This document shows, piece by piece, positions 30,989 through 39,520 of a DNA stretch of 64,000 bases. The notes under the pieces are model-generated. The model ran no database searches. It saw only the letters and a list, made by a program, of their open reading frames with translations, and was not told the DNA's origin. The number at the start of each line of letters is the position of its first letter. The first letter of the stretch is position 1. The stretch is from Actinobacteria bacterium OV320 (GTDB taxonomy: Bacteria > Actinomycetota > Actinomycetes > Streptomycetales > Streptomycetaceae). Where the stretch lies: the NCBI GenBank assembly GCA_001298545.1, contig LJCX01000037.1, forward strand, positions 164,363 through 228,362, given 5' to 3'. Both the position numbers and the translations under genes were made by a program.

Positions 30989-31966
30989 TCAGCCGGCCGT
31001 CCGCAGCAGCAGCTTCCCCGTCGATGTGCGCCCGCCCATCAGCCGGTGCGCCCCGGCCGCGTCCTCCAGCGGGAACTCCGCGGTGACCGGCAGGCTCACG
31101 GTGCCGTCGGAGACCGTACGGAAGGCGCGCTCGGCGAGGGCGCGCAGCGCCTGGGGCGCGGACTGGGCGAGCCCCAGGATGGAGAAGCCGCCGACCGAAC
31201 GGCCCTGCGCGTACAGCTCGGGCTGCCCGACGTGCCACGGCTCGGCGCCACTCGCGTTGCCGAAGGACACCAGACGTCCGAAGACGGCCAGCGCGTCGAG
31301 ACCGCGGTGCAGGGTGTCGCCGCCCACCGGGTCGAGCACCAGGTCGACCCCCCTGTCGCCGGTGGCGCGGCGGACGTCGGCGGCGAAGGTGTCACCGACG
31401 AACACCTCGTCGTAGCCGTGCTTGAGCGCGTGTTCGGCCTTCGCCGCGGACGACACCACGCCGTACACGGCGCCGGCGCCCGCCGCCCGGGCCAGCTGAC
31501 CGGCCACCGTGCCGACGCCGCCGGCCGCGCCCTGCACCAGCACGGCCTCCCCGGCCCGCAGCCGCCCGACCTCGTGGAGCAGGGCGTACGCGGTGGGCAC
31601 CACGGTGGGCAAGGTGGCGGCGGTACGCAGGTCCAGGCCCTCGGGGAGCGGGAAGACGGTGACGGCGTCGGCGACCACCACCTCCGCGTAGGCGCCACCG
31701 CCGACCAGCGCGGCGACCTCCTGCCCGGCCCGCAGCCCCTGAACGCCGTCGCCCACGGCCCGGACCCGCCCGGACACCTCCAGGCCGGGCCGGAACGGCA
31801 GTGACCGCACCCGGTATCCCTCGGCGCGCGCCTTGAGGTCGGCGAAGTTCACGCCGATGTAGGCGGCGTCGATGGAGACCTGGCCCGGCCCGGGTTCGGG
31901 GGTCTCGGCCCGGACGACCCGCAGCACCTCGGGGGCGCCGTACTCCTGGAACTCGACTGCGCGCAT
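30989..31966 (-). CDS. Zinc-independent MDR quinone oxidoreductase-like protein
   Basis: A 325-aa medium-chain dehydrogenase/reductase of the quinone oxidoreductase class: MRAVEFQEYGAPEVL at the start, GVNFADLKARAEGY, the cofactor motif VLVQGAAGGVGTVAGQLA near residue 140, and no zinc ligands. It typically reduces quinones or enals with NADPH. It is divergent from an ArsR-type regulator with matching inverted repeats in between, so it is probably induced by the ligand of that regulator. Confidence 0.88.
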   Translation of the reverse strand: MRAVEFQEYGAPEVLRVVRAETPEPGPGQVSIDAAYIGVNFADLKARAEGYRVRSLPFRPGLEVSGRVRAVGDGVQGLRAGQEVAALVGGGAYAEVVVADAVTVFPLPEGLDLRTAATLPTVVPTAYALLHEVGRLRAGEAVLVQGAAGGVGTVAGQLARAAGAGAVYGVVSSAAKAEHALKHGYDEVFVGDTFAADVRRATGDRGVDLVLDPVGGDTLHRGLDALAVFGRLVSFGNASGAEPWHVGQPELYAQGRSVGGFSILGLAQSAPQALRALAERAFRTVSDGTVSLPVTAEFPLEDAAGAHRLMGGRTSTGKLLLRTAG

Positions 31967-31990
31967 GACGGATCACCGCACCCTTCGATG

Positions 31991-32014
31991 AGTGTTCAAC
32001 GAGAAGCGAACACT
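31991..32014. promoter_or_regulatory. ArsR operator: AGTGTTC-N10-GAACACT
   Basis: A perfect 7-base inverted repeat at 31991-31997 and 32008-32014, with a third half-site GAACACT at 32035-32041. It lies between the divergent MDR and ArsR starts. Confidence 0.6.
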
Positions 32015-32104
32015 GGGACTGTAAGATATCCATCGAACACTCGGCAACCCGCCGGGACGCTCCGCGAGGGGTCCCGGCGGGGCAGGCGTGGAGACGGGAG
32101 CGGC

Positions 32105-32458
32105 ATGTCGAACGAGGCTGCGGGCGGTGGTCACCGCGCGGCGCCGGTGCACACGGATCCTCGGGAGGTGTCCGTGTTGACAGCTCTGTCGGCGGTCTCC
32201 GACCCGGTGCGCATCAAGCTCATCCGCGACCTGGCGGGCTCCGCCGACTGGACGCGCAGCTGCGGCAGCTTCGACGTGCCCGTCGGCAAGGCCGCGCTCA
32301 GTCACCACTTCTCGGTCCTGCGCGGTGCCGGCCTGGTCGAACAGCGTGACGAGGGCCCGAGGCGGGTCAACCGACTGCGTCGCGAGGAGTTCGAGGAGCG
32401 CTTTCCCGGGCTGCTCGCCCTGCTGCTGCGTGACGACGGGGCCGTCGCCGCCGAGTGA
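32105..32458 (+). CDS. ArsR-family transcriptional regulator
   Basis: A 117-aa winged-helix protein: LSAVSDPVRIKLIRDLAGS, VGKAALSHHFSVLRGAGLVEQ as recognition helix, then a beta wing. No CxC-type metal-binding pair is seen (one Cys at RSCGSF), so it may sense redox or organic ligands rather than metals. It is divergent from the MDR gene, which it probably represses. Confidence 0.88.
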   Translation: MSNEAAGGGHRAAPVHTDPREVSVLTALSAVSDPVRIKLIRDLAGSADWTRSCGSFDVPVGKAALSHHFSVLRGAGLVEQRDEGPRRVNRLRREEFEERFPGLLALLLRDDGAVAAE

Positions 32459-32819
32459 CCGGCGGGCCCACGTGCCGACGCCCGCCGTCGGGTCGCCTCC
32501 CGTCGGCGAGGCGGTGCGCTGACGCGCTGATGGGCTGACGAGGCGGCGATGTGTCGATGCGCTGAGCCGGTGAGAGTCGGGCAGCCTCGGGTCGGGAGCG
32601 GGTGCTTCCGCCGCTTCGATGGTCGCTTCCCGGCCGACGGCTACGCCTTCTGCCACGACCGCTGGGGGCCGGGCGTCGTCTGGCAGGCCGAAGTCGCGGG
32701 ACGGCGGCACCGAGAACCCGGATCACGGGCCCCGAGCGGCAGGATTCGATAAGGTGTTCCATTTATGGGGGATGACAGGTTAGGGTCATTCCGAACGATC
32801 TTGCACGGAGGTGCCCCGG
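32459..32819. other. Gene-free stretch upstream of lexA
   Basis: No gene was recognised. The first part has short degenerate reiterations of GCTGACG/GCTGATG (about 32518-32570). From about 32605 a short plus-strand frame reads RFDGRFPADGYAFCHDRWGP, which could be a decayed gene piece, but I cannot assign it. I see no clear GAAC-N4-GTTC SOS box ahead of the LexA gene. Confidence 0.4.
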
Positions 32820-33491
32820 ATGGAGAACACCGCGTCCGCCCGCCGGGGGCGTCCCCCGGGGCCCCGGACCGCCGAAGGAGAGCTGACGAACCGCCAGTCG
32901 GCCATCGTCCGCTACATCACGGAGTCGGTCCGACGGCAGGGCTACCCGCCCTCCATGCGGGAGATCGGCCAGGCCGTGGAGCTCGCCAGCACGTCCTCGG
33001 TCGCTCATCAGCTGATGGCCCTCGAACGCAAGGGCGTGCTCTACCGGGATCCGCAACGCCCCCGCGCCTACCGCGTCCGGCCCTCATGGGCGCCCGACCT
33101 GGGCGGCAGGAGCGAGACGCGGGTGGATGTGCCGCTCGTCGGGCGGATCGCCGCAGGCGCCCCGCTGCTCGCCGAGGAGATGGTCGAGGACGTCTACGCC
33201 CTGCCCCGCCAAGTCGTGGGCGACGGCGACCTGTTCGCCCTGACGGTCTCCGGCGACTCCATGATCGAAGCGGCGATCTGCGACGGCGACATCGTGACCG
33301 TACGGCGCCAGGACAGCGCCGATCACGGGGACGTCGTCGCCGCGCTCCTGGGCGACGAGGCCACCGTCAAGGTGCTGCGCCGGCAGGACGGGCAGGTGTG
33401 GCTCATGCCCCGCAACCCGGCCTACGCGCCGATCCGCGGCGACGAGGCGCAGATCCTCGGCAAGGTCGTCGGCGTCCTGCGCGTGCTCTAG
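32820..33491 (+). CDS. lexA: LexA-type repressor (probable second, short LexA)
   Basis: A 223-aa protein with the full LexA plan: an N-terminal winged helix (YPPSMREIGQAVELASTSSV), the Ala-Gly cleavage site in VGRIAAGAPLLAEE, the catalytic Ser in LTVSGDSMIEAAICDGD and the catalytic Lys in EATVKVLRR. It is close to streptomycete LexA but lacks that protein's longer N-terminal extension, and it is not next to nrdR as the housekeeping gene usually is, so it is probably a paralogue. GGAGG lies four to eight bases before the ATG. It stands alone with no SOS gene beside it. Confidence 0.9.
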   Translation: MENTASARRGRPPGPRTAEGELTNRQSAIVRYITESVRRQGYPPSMREIGQAVELASTSSVAHQLMALERKGVLYRDPQRPRAYRVRPSWAPDLGGRSETRVDVPLVGRIAAGAPLLAEEMVEDVYALPRQVVGDGDLFALTVSGDSMIEAAICDGDIVTVRRQDSADHGDVVAALLGDEATVKVLRRQDGQVWLMPRNPAYAPIRGDEAQILGKVVGVLRVL

Positions 33492-33528
33492 GGCGGGCGC
33501 GCCACCCGCGCGGGAGACACGGCGCCCC

Positions 33529-35088
33529 CTACAGTCCGGCGACCTTCGCGCTCGCCGACAGCTCGTAGACCAGGGTGACGGTGCGTCGGCCGCCGGGTGG
33601 CAGGGCCAGGCTCCAGCAGGCGATGCCATCGGCGTCGACCGTGTCGGGGGCGGGCGAGCAGGCCTCCTTGCGCAGCCGTACCTCCACCGCCGAGACCTCG
33701 GAGACCGGGATCCGTTCGCGCAGGACGATGAGCCGTTCGCCCTGTTCGCCGGGCGAGGAGAACCGGGACACGTGGAGGGTGACGGTGCGGGTGACCACGG
33801 TCCGCTGGGTGAGCGTGGCGGTGTCCCGGGTCTCCTCGGTGTGCCGGACGACCCGGTGGTCGTCGCGGCTGCCGTAGGCGAGTTCGACGGGGGCGTGCGG
33901 AGCGGTGAAGTCCAGGGTGCCGCGGCCGGTGAAGCCGCTGCCGCGGATCAGGTCGACGGGTCCGGCGAGCAGTGCGTGGCCGGACCGGTTGTCGAACCGC
34001 GCCACCTGCGTGACCAGCGGGGACAGCTCGGGTGTGCAGGCGTACTCGATGCTCGCGGTCGTGGCGAAGGAGGACAGCGGCACACGGTGGGCGCGGCCGT
34101 CCGCGGGCACGGAGACCGGCGCGGGGGAGTTCAGCACCCGTACCTCGTCACCGTCGTCCACTCCCGGCAGGCCGAGCACCGGTACCGGACCGAGGTCCGC
34201 GATCTCCTCCTCGCGCAGCTCGACGTCGACGGTGCGGCGTTCCGCGGAGGTGCGGTCCTGGAGCGTCAGGCGGTCCTCGTCCAGCCGGGGTGGCTCGGTG
34301 GACTGTGCGGAGCGTGCCGTCGACAGCGTCAGCCGTACGTCGGACCAGTCCTCGCCGGTGCGCTGCCAGACCATCGCGTCGGTCTCCAGCGTGAGGGACT
34401 CGCCGTCGAGCACCGCCCGGTAGGCGGGCCGCCACAGCGCACACGGGGTGAGGTGGCTGACGCGCAGGCCGGCCGGTCCGGCTGCCGTGGCCTCCAGGGT
34501 CAGTTCGATGTGCCCGACCAGTTCGGCGGGTTGCTCCTCGGAGAGTTCCATGACCCGCCGGGCCTCGGCGAGTTCGGCGCCGAGTACCGCCAGCCGGGCT
34601 TCCACGGTGCGCAGTTGCTCGCCGTAGGAGTCGCGTTCCTCGTCCACCCGGTCCAGTTCGCGGGTCCAGCGGAGCCCTTCGGACTCTCCGGAGCCGGCGC
34701 CTTCGCCGATCTCCCGCAGCAGATCGGCGGCGAGCCGGCCCAGCGCGTCGACGCGGGCGTGCAGCCGGTCGCGCCGACGCCCGAGGGCGAGCAGTTCCTC
34801 TTCGAGCGTGTGCACGCGGTGGCGCAGGGCGGAGTCGCCGTCGGCGGGCCGTGGCCCGCGCGGCGTCCAGTCGCGGACGATCCGCACATCGAGCACGGTC
34901 GCCGGGTGTTCGGCGGTCAGCTCGGCGTGCAGCGTACGGTCGACGGCCAGCGCGCTGACCGGCCCGAGACGCAGCCTGTGGACTCCCGGCTCCAGGTCGA
35001 GCACGGTGGTGCGCTCGACGTGGGCGCGGTCCTCCAGACAGGTGACGGCGGTGACGGGGAGGGGAATCGGCTCCGGTGCCATGGACAT
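33529..35088 (-). CDS. DUF4139 domain-containing protein, shorter of a pair
   Basis: A 519-aa protein. The N-terminal part (VTAVTCLEDRAHVERTTVLDL) is the DUF4140-like strand region, residues 85-190 form a predicted coiled coil (LRHRVHTLEEELLALGRRRDRL), and the rest is the DUF4139 beta-rich domain (LTPCALWRPAYRAVLDGESL; MVWQRTGEDWSDVRLTLSTA). The family is also known as MuiA-like; its biochemistry is unknown. There is no signal peptide or membrane span, so it is probably cytosolic. It starts eight bases after the stop of a longer relative, so the two form an operon and may make a hetero-oligomer. Confidence 0.82.
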   Translation of the reverse strand: MSMAPEPIPLPVTAVTCLEDRAHVERTTVLDLEPGVHRLRLGPVSALAVDRTLHAELTAEHPATVLDVRIVRDWTPRGPRPADGDSALRHRVHTLEEELLALGRRRDRLHARVDALGRLAADLLREIGEGAGSGESEGLRWTRELDRVDEERDSYGEQLRTVEARLAVLGAELAEARRVMELSEEQPAELVGHIELTLEATAAGPAGLRVSHLTPCALWRPAYRAVLDGESLTLETDAMVWQRTGEDWSDVRLTLSTARSAQSTEPPRLDEDRLTLQDRTSAERRTVDVELREEEIADLGPVPVLGLPGVDDGDEVRVLNSPAPVSVPADGRAHRVPLSSFATTASIEYACTPELSPLVTQVARFDNRSGHALLAGPVDLIRGSGFTGRGTLDFTAPHAPVELAYGSRDDHRVVRHTEETRDTATLTQRTVVTRTVTLHVSRFSSPGEQGERLIVLRERIPVSEVSAVEVRLRKEACSPAPDTVDADGIACWSLALPPGGRRTVTLVYELSASAKVAGL

Positions 35089-35096
35089 GGGGTGTG

Positions 35097-37232
35097 TCAG
35101 CTCCTGCGGTTGCCGCCGGCCAGCGTCTTGGCGGACGCGATACGGATCTCGTAGCCGCCGTCGAGGGCGGTGGTGGTGCCTGCGGGCAGGTCCACCCGCC
35201 AGACGCGGGTACCGGGTGCGTGCTGCTCCGGGCCCGCGCCGTCCCTGGGCGCCGTCCAGTCGGCCCGTTCCTCGATCCGGATGTCCGCGTCGGAGGTGAC
35301 CGGGACCCGCTCGCGGACCTCGACCGTGACGGGCTCGCCGAGCTGGTTGGCCAGCTCCACGTGGACGCGGTGGTCGAGCACCGTGGTGCTGCCGCGCAGC
35401 CCCGAGGTCGACTCGTGCAGGTTCGTACGGCGGGTGACCCGGACGCCCTGGGCCGGACCGAGCCCCACCCGGCACTCACCGCCCGGGGCGAGCGTGGGCA
35501 GGGCGGTGGTGAGCAGGAAGTCGTCACCGGCGGTGACCTCCACCGGGCCGGCCAGCAGCGCCTGGTCGGTGGAGTTGGCGAGCACCAGCGTCGCGTAGAC
35601 GGTCTGTTCCACGGACGGCACGCAGAGGTACTCGGTGCGCAGACCGACCGGGATCTCGCCGACGGTGACGGTGTGCCAGGTGCCGTCCGAGGGAATGTCG
35701 GCGCGGGCCACGGCGTCGAAGCGGTGGTCGAAGGAGACGGCCGACTCGCGGGGCCGCACCGCATGTCCGGGGAGCGGCAGTGCCGTCACCGCCTCGGCGC
35801 GGCGGCGGTGCTCGGCCGCCACCGGGTCGAAGGGGGAGTCCGGGAACAGCAGGCCCCGGCGACCGCCCTGCTCGCCCGGGCCGCACAACACGAGCGCGGT
35901 GTAGTCGAGTTCGGCGCCGCTCGGCCGGGGCGGGCCGGCCGCCGGCGCGGCGGGCTGCGGAGCCGGAGCGCCGCCGGGGGCCGCTGGCGCCGGGGGTGGT
36001 GCTGCCGCCCCGGCGAGGGCAGCCGGGGGAGCCATGGCGGCGGGCGCCGCGAAGGGCATGCTGCGGGCTCGCGGCCTGCCGCCCGGTCGCGACGGGACGG
36101 GCTGCGCGGACTCGTTCCACCCGCCGTCGAAGGGCTGGGGATATGCGCTGCCTGCGCTGCCCGGCGCAGGGGGCGGTGCGCCGTAGGCAGGCGGGGCCGC
36201 GGCGAACGACCCGCCGTACCCCCGCGGTGCCGGCGGCATCGGCGCAACCGGACCGGGCGCGGAGCCCGCCGCCGCGGCCACGGGGCCGCCCCCGGGGGTG
36301 AGGGGCCCGGTCGGCGGAGGGGGTGCCACGTCGTACCCGGCGAACAGGTCGGCCAGGCCCGCCGGAGGCTCACGCCAGCCCGACGGCACAGGCGCGGGCT
36401 GACGGCGTCCGATCCGCAGGGAGCGGAGCCTGGGCAGGTCGGTACGGCGCCGTAGGTCGGCGGTGGCCAGGGCGATGCGCACACCGGTCCAGTCCTCGCC
36501 GGTGCGCTGGGCGACCGAGGCGCGCAGCACCAGACGGCCGCTGCTGTCGTCCTGACGGTAGGTGAGACGGTAGGTCGGCACCCAGACCGCGCCGGGCACG
36601 CCGTACTCCAGCTCCACTTCCGCGTCACCGGTGCCGTCGAGGGTCAGAACCGCCGAGACGGTGGTCTCCACGTGCGTCGCCGGTGCGTCGGTGGAGGCGC
36701 GGGCGAGCCGGTCGGCGGCGACGGAGAGCGCGTGATCGGCGTGGCCCAGTGCCTCCTCCAGCTCGACGAGGCGGGTGTGCAGTCCGGCCAGCCGCTCGTC
36801 GACGAACTCGGCGAGCTCCAGCCACGCGTCGACCGGGGTGCGGCGGTGCGGGTCATCGCGCCTGCGGGCCGGCGGGACCGGCCGCAGCCCCTTGACCTCC
36901 TCGATCAGCCCCAGTTGCCGGTCGAGGCGTCCCTGTGCCGCCGCGCGCTCGTCGAGCAGCCGCTCCACCTCGCGCCGCAGGGAATCGGGTGCGGGCGCGG
37001 CGAGCGGCTCGGCCTCGACCTCCACCCGTGCCTCGGTGACGCGTACGCCGGTGGCGCCGGTGACACGGGCCCGCAGGGACCCGGGGTCCAGTGAGCGGGG
37101 CAGTCCCGTCACCCGCACCCGGCCGTCCGGCGGCACGCTGCCCGAGGCCAGGCGGCGGCAGACCGCGCCCTGGGCGTAGACCACCACCGAATCGAGGGTC
37201 GATCCCCACCTCTGTGCTGTCCGAGCTGTCAT
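35097..37232 (-). CDS. DUF4139 domain-containing protein, longer of a pair
   Basis: A 711-aa relative of the downstream protein. It has an N-terminal strand region (LDSVVVYAQGAVCRRLASG), a coiled coil at about residues 85-185, and the DUF4139 hallmark WVPTYRLTYRQDDSSGRLVL with QRTGEDWTGVRIALATADL. A Pro/Gly/Ala-rich disordered insert of roughly 150 residues (about 310-455) interrupts the domain, and then the beta domain resumes at ELDYTALVLCGPG. The downstream copy lacks this insert. The start is the ATG at 37232 after CGAGG. Function unknown. Confidence 0.82.
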   Translation of the reverse strand: MTARTAQRWGSTLDSVVVYAQGAVCRRLASGSVPPDGRVRVTGLPRSLDPGSLRARVTGATGVRVTEARVEVEAEPLAAPAPDSLRREVERLLDERAAAQGRLDRQLGLIEEVKGLRPVPPARRRDDPHRRTPVDAWLELAEFVDERLAGLHTRLVELEEALGHADHALSVAADRLARASTDAPATHVETTVSAVLTLDGTGDAEVELEYGVPGAVWVPTYRLTYRQDDSSGRLVLRASVAQRTGEDWTGVRIALATADLRRRTDLPRLRSLRIGRRQPAPVPSGWREPPAGLADLFAGYDVAPPPPTGPLTPGGGPVAAAAGSAPGPVAPMPPAPRGYGGSFAAAPPAYGAPPPAPGSAGSAYPQPFDGGWNESAQPVPSRPGGRPRARSMPFAAPAAMAPPAALAGAAAPPPAPAAPGGAPAPQPAAPAAGPPRPSGAELDYTALVLCGPGEQGGRRGLLFPDSPFDPVAAEHRRRAEAVTALPLPGHAVRPRESAVSFDHRFDAVARADIPSDGTWHTVTVGEIPVGLRTEYLCVPSVEQTVYATLVLANSTDQALLAGPVEVTAGDDFLLTTALPTLAPGGECRVGLGPAQGVRVTRRTNLHESTSGLRGSTTVLDHRVHVELANQLGEPVTVEVRERVPVTSDADIRIEERADWTAPRDGAGPEQHAPGTRVWRVDLPAGTTTALDGGYEIRIASAKTLAGGNRRS

Positions 37233-37408
37233 GTGCCTCGCCCCCCCCCGGCCGCGTCCGTGCTGAGCGAAGCCTACGCGGAGCGGCGACGGACCTGGTC
37301 GAACGGGCTGGAACACCGCCGTCTCGCAGCGCGGCGAACTCCCGGCAGATCGGGTGCGTCTCGCCCTTGAGCGGCCGAACGGCCCGCCGCCGAGGGGTCG
37401 TTCGGTGC

Positions 37409-37448
<40 letters not shown>

Positions 37449-37479
37449 GGCAGGCGGGCAGGTGGGCGGAAGAGGGTCG

Positions 37480-39168
37480 TCAGTTCCGGCCCTTCTGCTC
37501 GGTGGCCATGGGCAGTTCCAGGCGGGGTCCGTGGAAGCGTTCGCGCAGGAGCCGGTCGTGCGTCACCACGACCAGCGTGCCGGTGTAGCGGGCCAGGGCG
37601 GCCTCGATCTCTTCCACCAGGGCGGGAGCCAGGTGGTTGGTCGGCTCGTCGAGCAGGAGCAGATCGAGCGGGCCGGCCGTCACGAGCCGGGCCAGTTCGA
37701 GCTTGCGGCGCTGTCCGACGGACAGGTTCCGTACGGGAACAGCGAGATCGGCGGGGTGGAACAGGCCGAGCGCGAGGAGGGGGTCGGCGTGTTCGTCGGG
37801 CCGGCCGGCCCGGTCGGCCGCGAATGCCGCGAGCAGCGTGCGGGCGTCGAAGGCGTGGCCGGGCGCGCTTTGCTGACGGAGGAAGCCGACCCGGCGCGGT
37901 CGCCGCACGATCCCGGCGTCGGGCGGCAGATCCCCTGCCAGCAACTGGAGAAGGGTGCTCTTGCCGGCACCGTTGGGTCCGGTGACGAGGAGCCGGTCAC
38001 CCGGGGCGAGTTCCAGGGACGGAACGTACAACCGCCCGGAGACCAGGACGCCTTCCAGATGCGCTGACGTCGATGTGTCCTCGGCGGTCGGCGTGGCTTC
38101 GACGCGGCCGGTGAACCGCAGGGGCTGCGGAGGTGGCGGCACGGGGCGCTCCGTGAGCCGTTGCAACCGCTCGCGCGCGTTCCGGATGCGGCTCTGTGCG
38201 CCGTGTGCCCGCGAGCGCGCCCGAAAGGCGCCGGCACCGCTGAACCCTCTCGGCCCCTTGCTGGGGATCCCGGCCAGCAGCCCGATACCGGAGTCGGCGA
38301 GGCGTTCCTGCCGGGCGACCTCGTTGCGCCATTGCTCGTGCTCCCACGCCCACCTGGCGCGGGCCGCCGCCTTGGCGGCGAGGAAGCCGGCGTACCCATC
38401 GCCGTAGCGCCGTACCGTGCGCCGGTCGTGGTCCACTTCCAGGACGGTGCCGGTGACGGCTTCCAGGAACGCCCGATCGTGCGTGGCCACGACGACCGTG
38501 CCCCGATGACGGCGCAGCTGTCCTTCGAGCCAGGCCACGGCCTCGTCGTCCAGGTCGTTGGTCGGCTCGTCGAGCAGCAGGAGTTCGGGGGCCGAGGCCA
38601 GGGTCGCGGCGAGCGCGAGCCGGGAGCGCTGGCCTCCGGAGAGGGTGCTCAGCACCCGCTCCCGGTCCAGTGGCGTGTGCTCGCCGAGCCGGCGCAGGTT
38701 CACCTCGACCCGGCGATCCGCTCCGTACCCGTCCCGCGCGTCGAACTCGGCCACCAGCGCGGTGTAGCGCTCGAACTCCGCGGGGCCGGCCGTGCGCAGT
38801 GCGGCCTCGGCGACGCGCATGCGGTGTTCGAGGGCGCGCAGTTCGCCCAGTACGTGATCCACGGCATCGCCCACGCGCGCCGAACCGGGCAGATCGAGAG
38901 TCTGGCGCAGGTGGCCGATCCCGCCCGGTGCGACGACGGTCAGGCGGCCGTCGTCGACCGGCTCCTGTCCTGCCAGCAACCGCAGCAGCGTGGATTTCCC
39001 GGAGCCGTTGTCCCCGACGATCCCGACCCGTTCGCCCGGCCGGACGGTGAGAGACACGCGGTCGAGCACCCTGCGGTCGCCGTAGCGCTTGGTCACCTCG
39101 GCAAGAGCGATCTGGGACGTGGTGAGAGGAGATGTGGTGAGGGTGGTGTCGACGGGAGCACGGTGCAA
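37480..39168 (-). CDS. ABC-F family ATPase (ribosome-protection type)
   Basis: A soluble protein of about 562 aa with two ATPase domains and no membrane segments. Domain 1: VGDNGSGKST, LSGGQRSRLAL, LLLLDEPTND. Domain 2: TGPNGAGKST, LSVGQRRKLEL, LLLLDEPTNH. The inter-domain linker is rich in Arg and Ala (about residues 255-330), as in antibiotic-resistance ABC-F proteins that dislodge drugs from the ribosome. No ATG lies near the N terminus; TTG at 39168 is preceded by AAAGGA at six bases and is my best start. A 21-bp palindrome lies about 80 bases upstream. The drug class cannot be read from sequence. Confidence 0.85.
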   Translation of the reverse strand: MHRAPVDTTLTTSPLTTSQIALAEVTKRYGDRRVLDRVSLTVRPGERVGIVGDNGSGKSTLLRLLAGQEPVDDGRLTVVAPGGIGHLRQTLDLPGSARVGDAVDHVLGELRALEHRMRVAEAALRTAGPAEFERYTALVAEFDARDGYGADRRVEVNLRRLGEHTPLDRERVLSTLSGGQRSRLALAATLASAPELLLLDEPTNDLDDEAVAWLEGQLRRHRGTVVVATHDRAFLEAVTGTVLEVDHDRRTVRRYGDGYAGFLAAKAAARARWAWEHEQWRNEVARQERLADSGIGLLAGIPSKGPRGFSGAGAFRARSRAHGAQSRIRNARERLQRLTERPVPPPPQPLRFTGRVEATPTAEDTSTSAHLEGVLVSGRLYVPSLELAPGDRLLVTGPNGAGKSTLLQLLAGDLPPDAGIVRRPRRVGFLRQQSAPGHAFDARTLLAAFAADRAGRPDEHADPLLALGLFHPADLAVPVRNLSVGQRRKLELARLVTAGPLDLLLLDEPTNHLAPALVEEIEAALARYTGTLVVVTHDRLLRERFHGPRLELPMATEQKGRN

Positions 39169-39247
39169 GAGCAGTCCTTTGCCGGGCGAGCGGGAACGGG
39201 CGGCAAGCAGCAGGAGCGCCGACTGCCGGCCGATGAACACAAAGCTA

Positions 39248-39268
39248 GACGAGACGGTCCGTCTCGTC
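39248..39268. promoter_or_regulatory. Perfect 21-bp palindrome upstream of the ABC-F gene
   Basis: GACGAGACGG at 39248-39257 and CCGTCTCGTC at 39259-39268 flank a single T. Such GAGACGGnCCGTCTC palindromes are typical TetR-family operators. No TetR gene is adjacent; the rest of the 352-bp gap (39169-39520) shows no gene, so the regulator would act in trans. Confidence 0.65.
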
Positions 39269-39520
39269 AATGGAGCTGAGGCCGATTCGACTCCGCCAAG
39301 CCTTCGCGACGGCACAGTCGGCAGTCTCGGGCGCGGCCGGACCCCGGATGCCACCAGTCGTGTGCCTGCTCGTCTGGGATTTGCTGACGTCACACATGCA
39401 ATGTGTGCTTATAAATCGGCGTTCTGGTGACTCGGAGCCCCTCACCTGCCGCAGTGCGCGCCGGTGAGGGACCCTTCGCCTGCGGCGAACAGCCGCTCCG
39501 CATCACCCCGAGGAGTGACC

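Noticed and set aside
32600..32752. Plus-strand frame with RFDGRFPADGYAFCHDRWGP
   Set aside because: No ribosome site and no recognisable family; kept only as a note in the gene-free stretch.
32760..32819. SOS box for the LexA gene
   Set aside because: GAAC and GTTC words occur, but not with the N4 spacing of an actinobacterial LexA box.
39245..39467. Short overlapping frames between the ABC-F and GCS2 genes
   Set aside because: They overlap the 21-bp palindrome on both strands, lack ribosome sites and have lower third-position GC than genes here.
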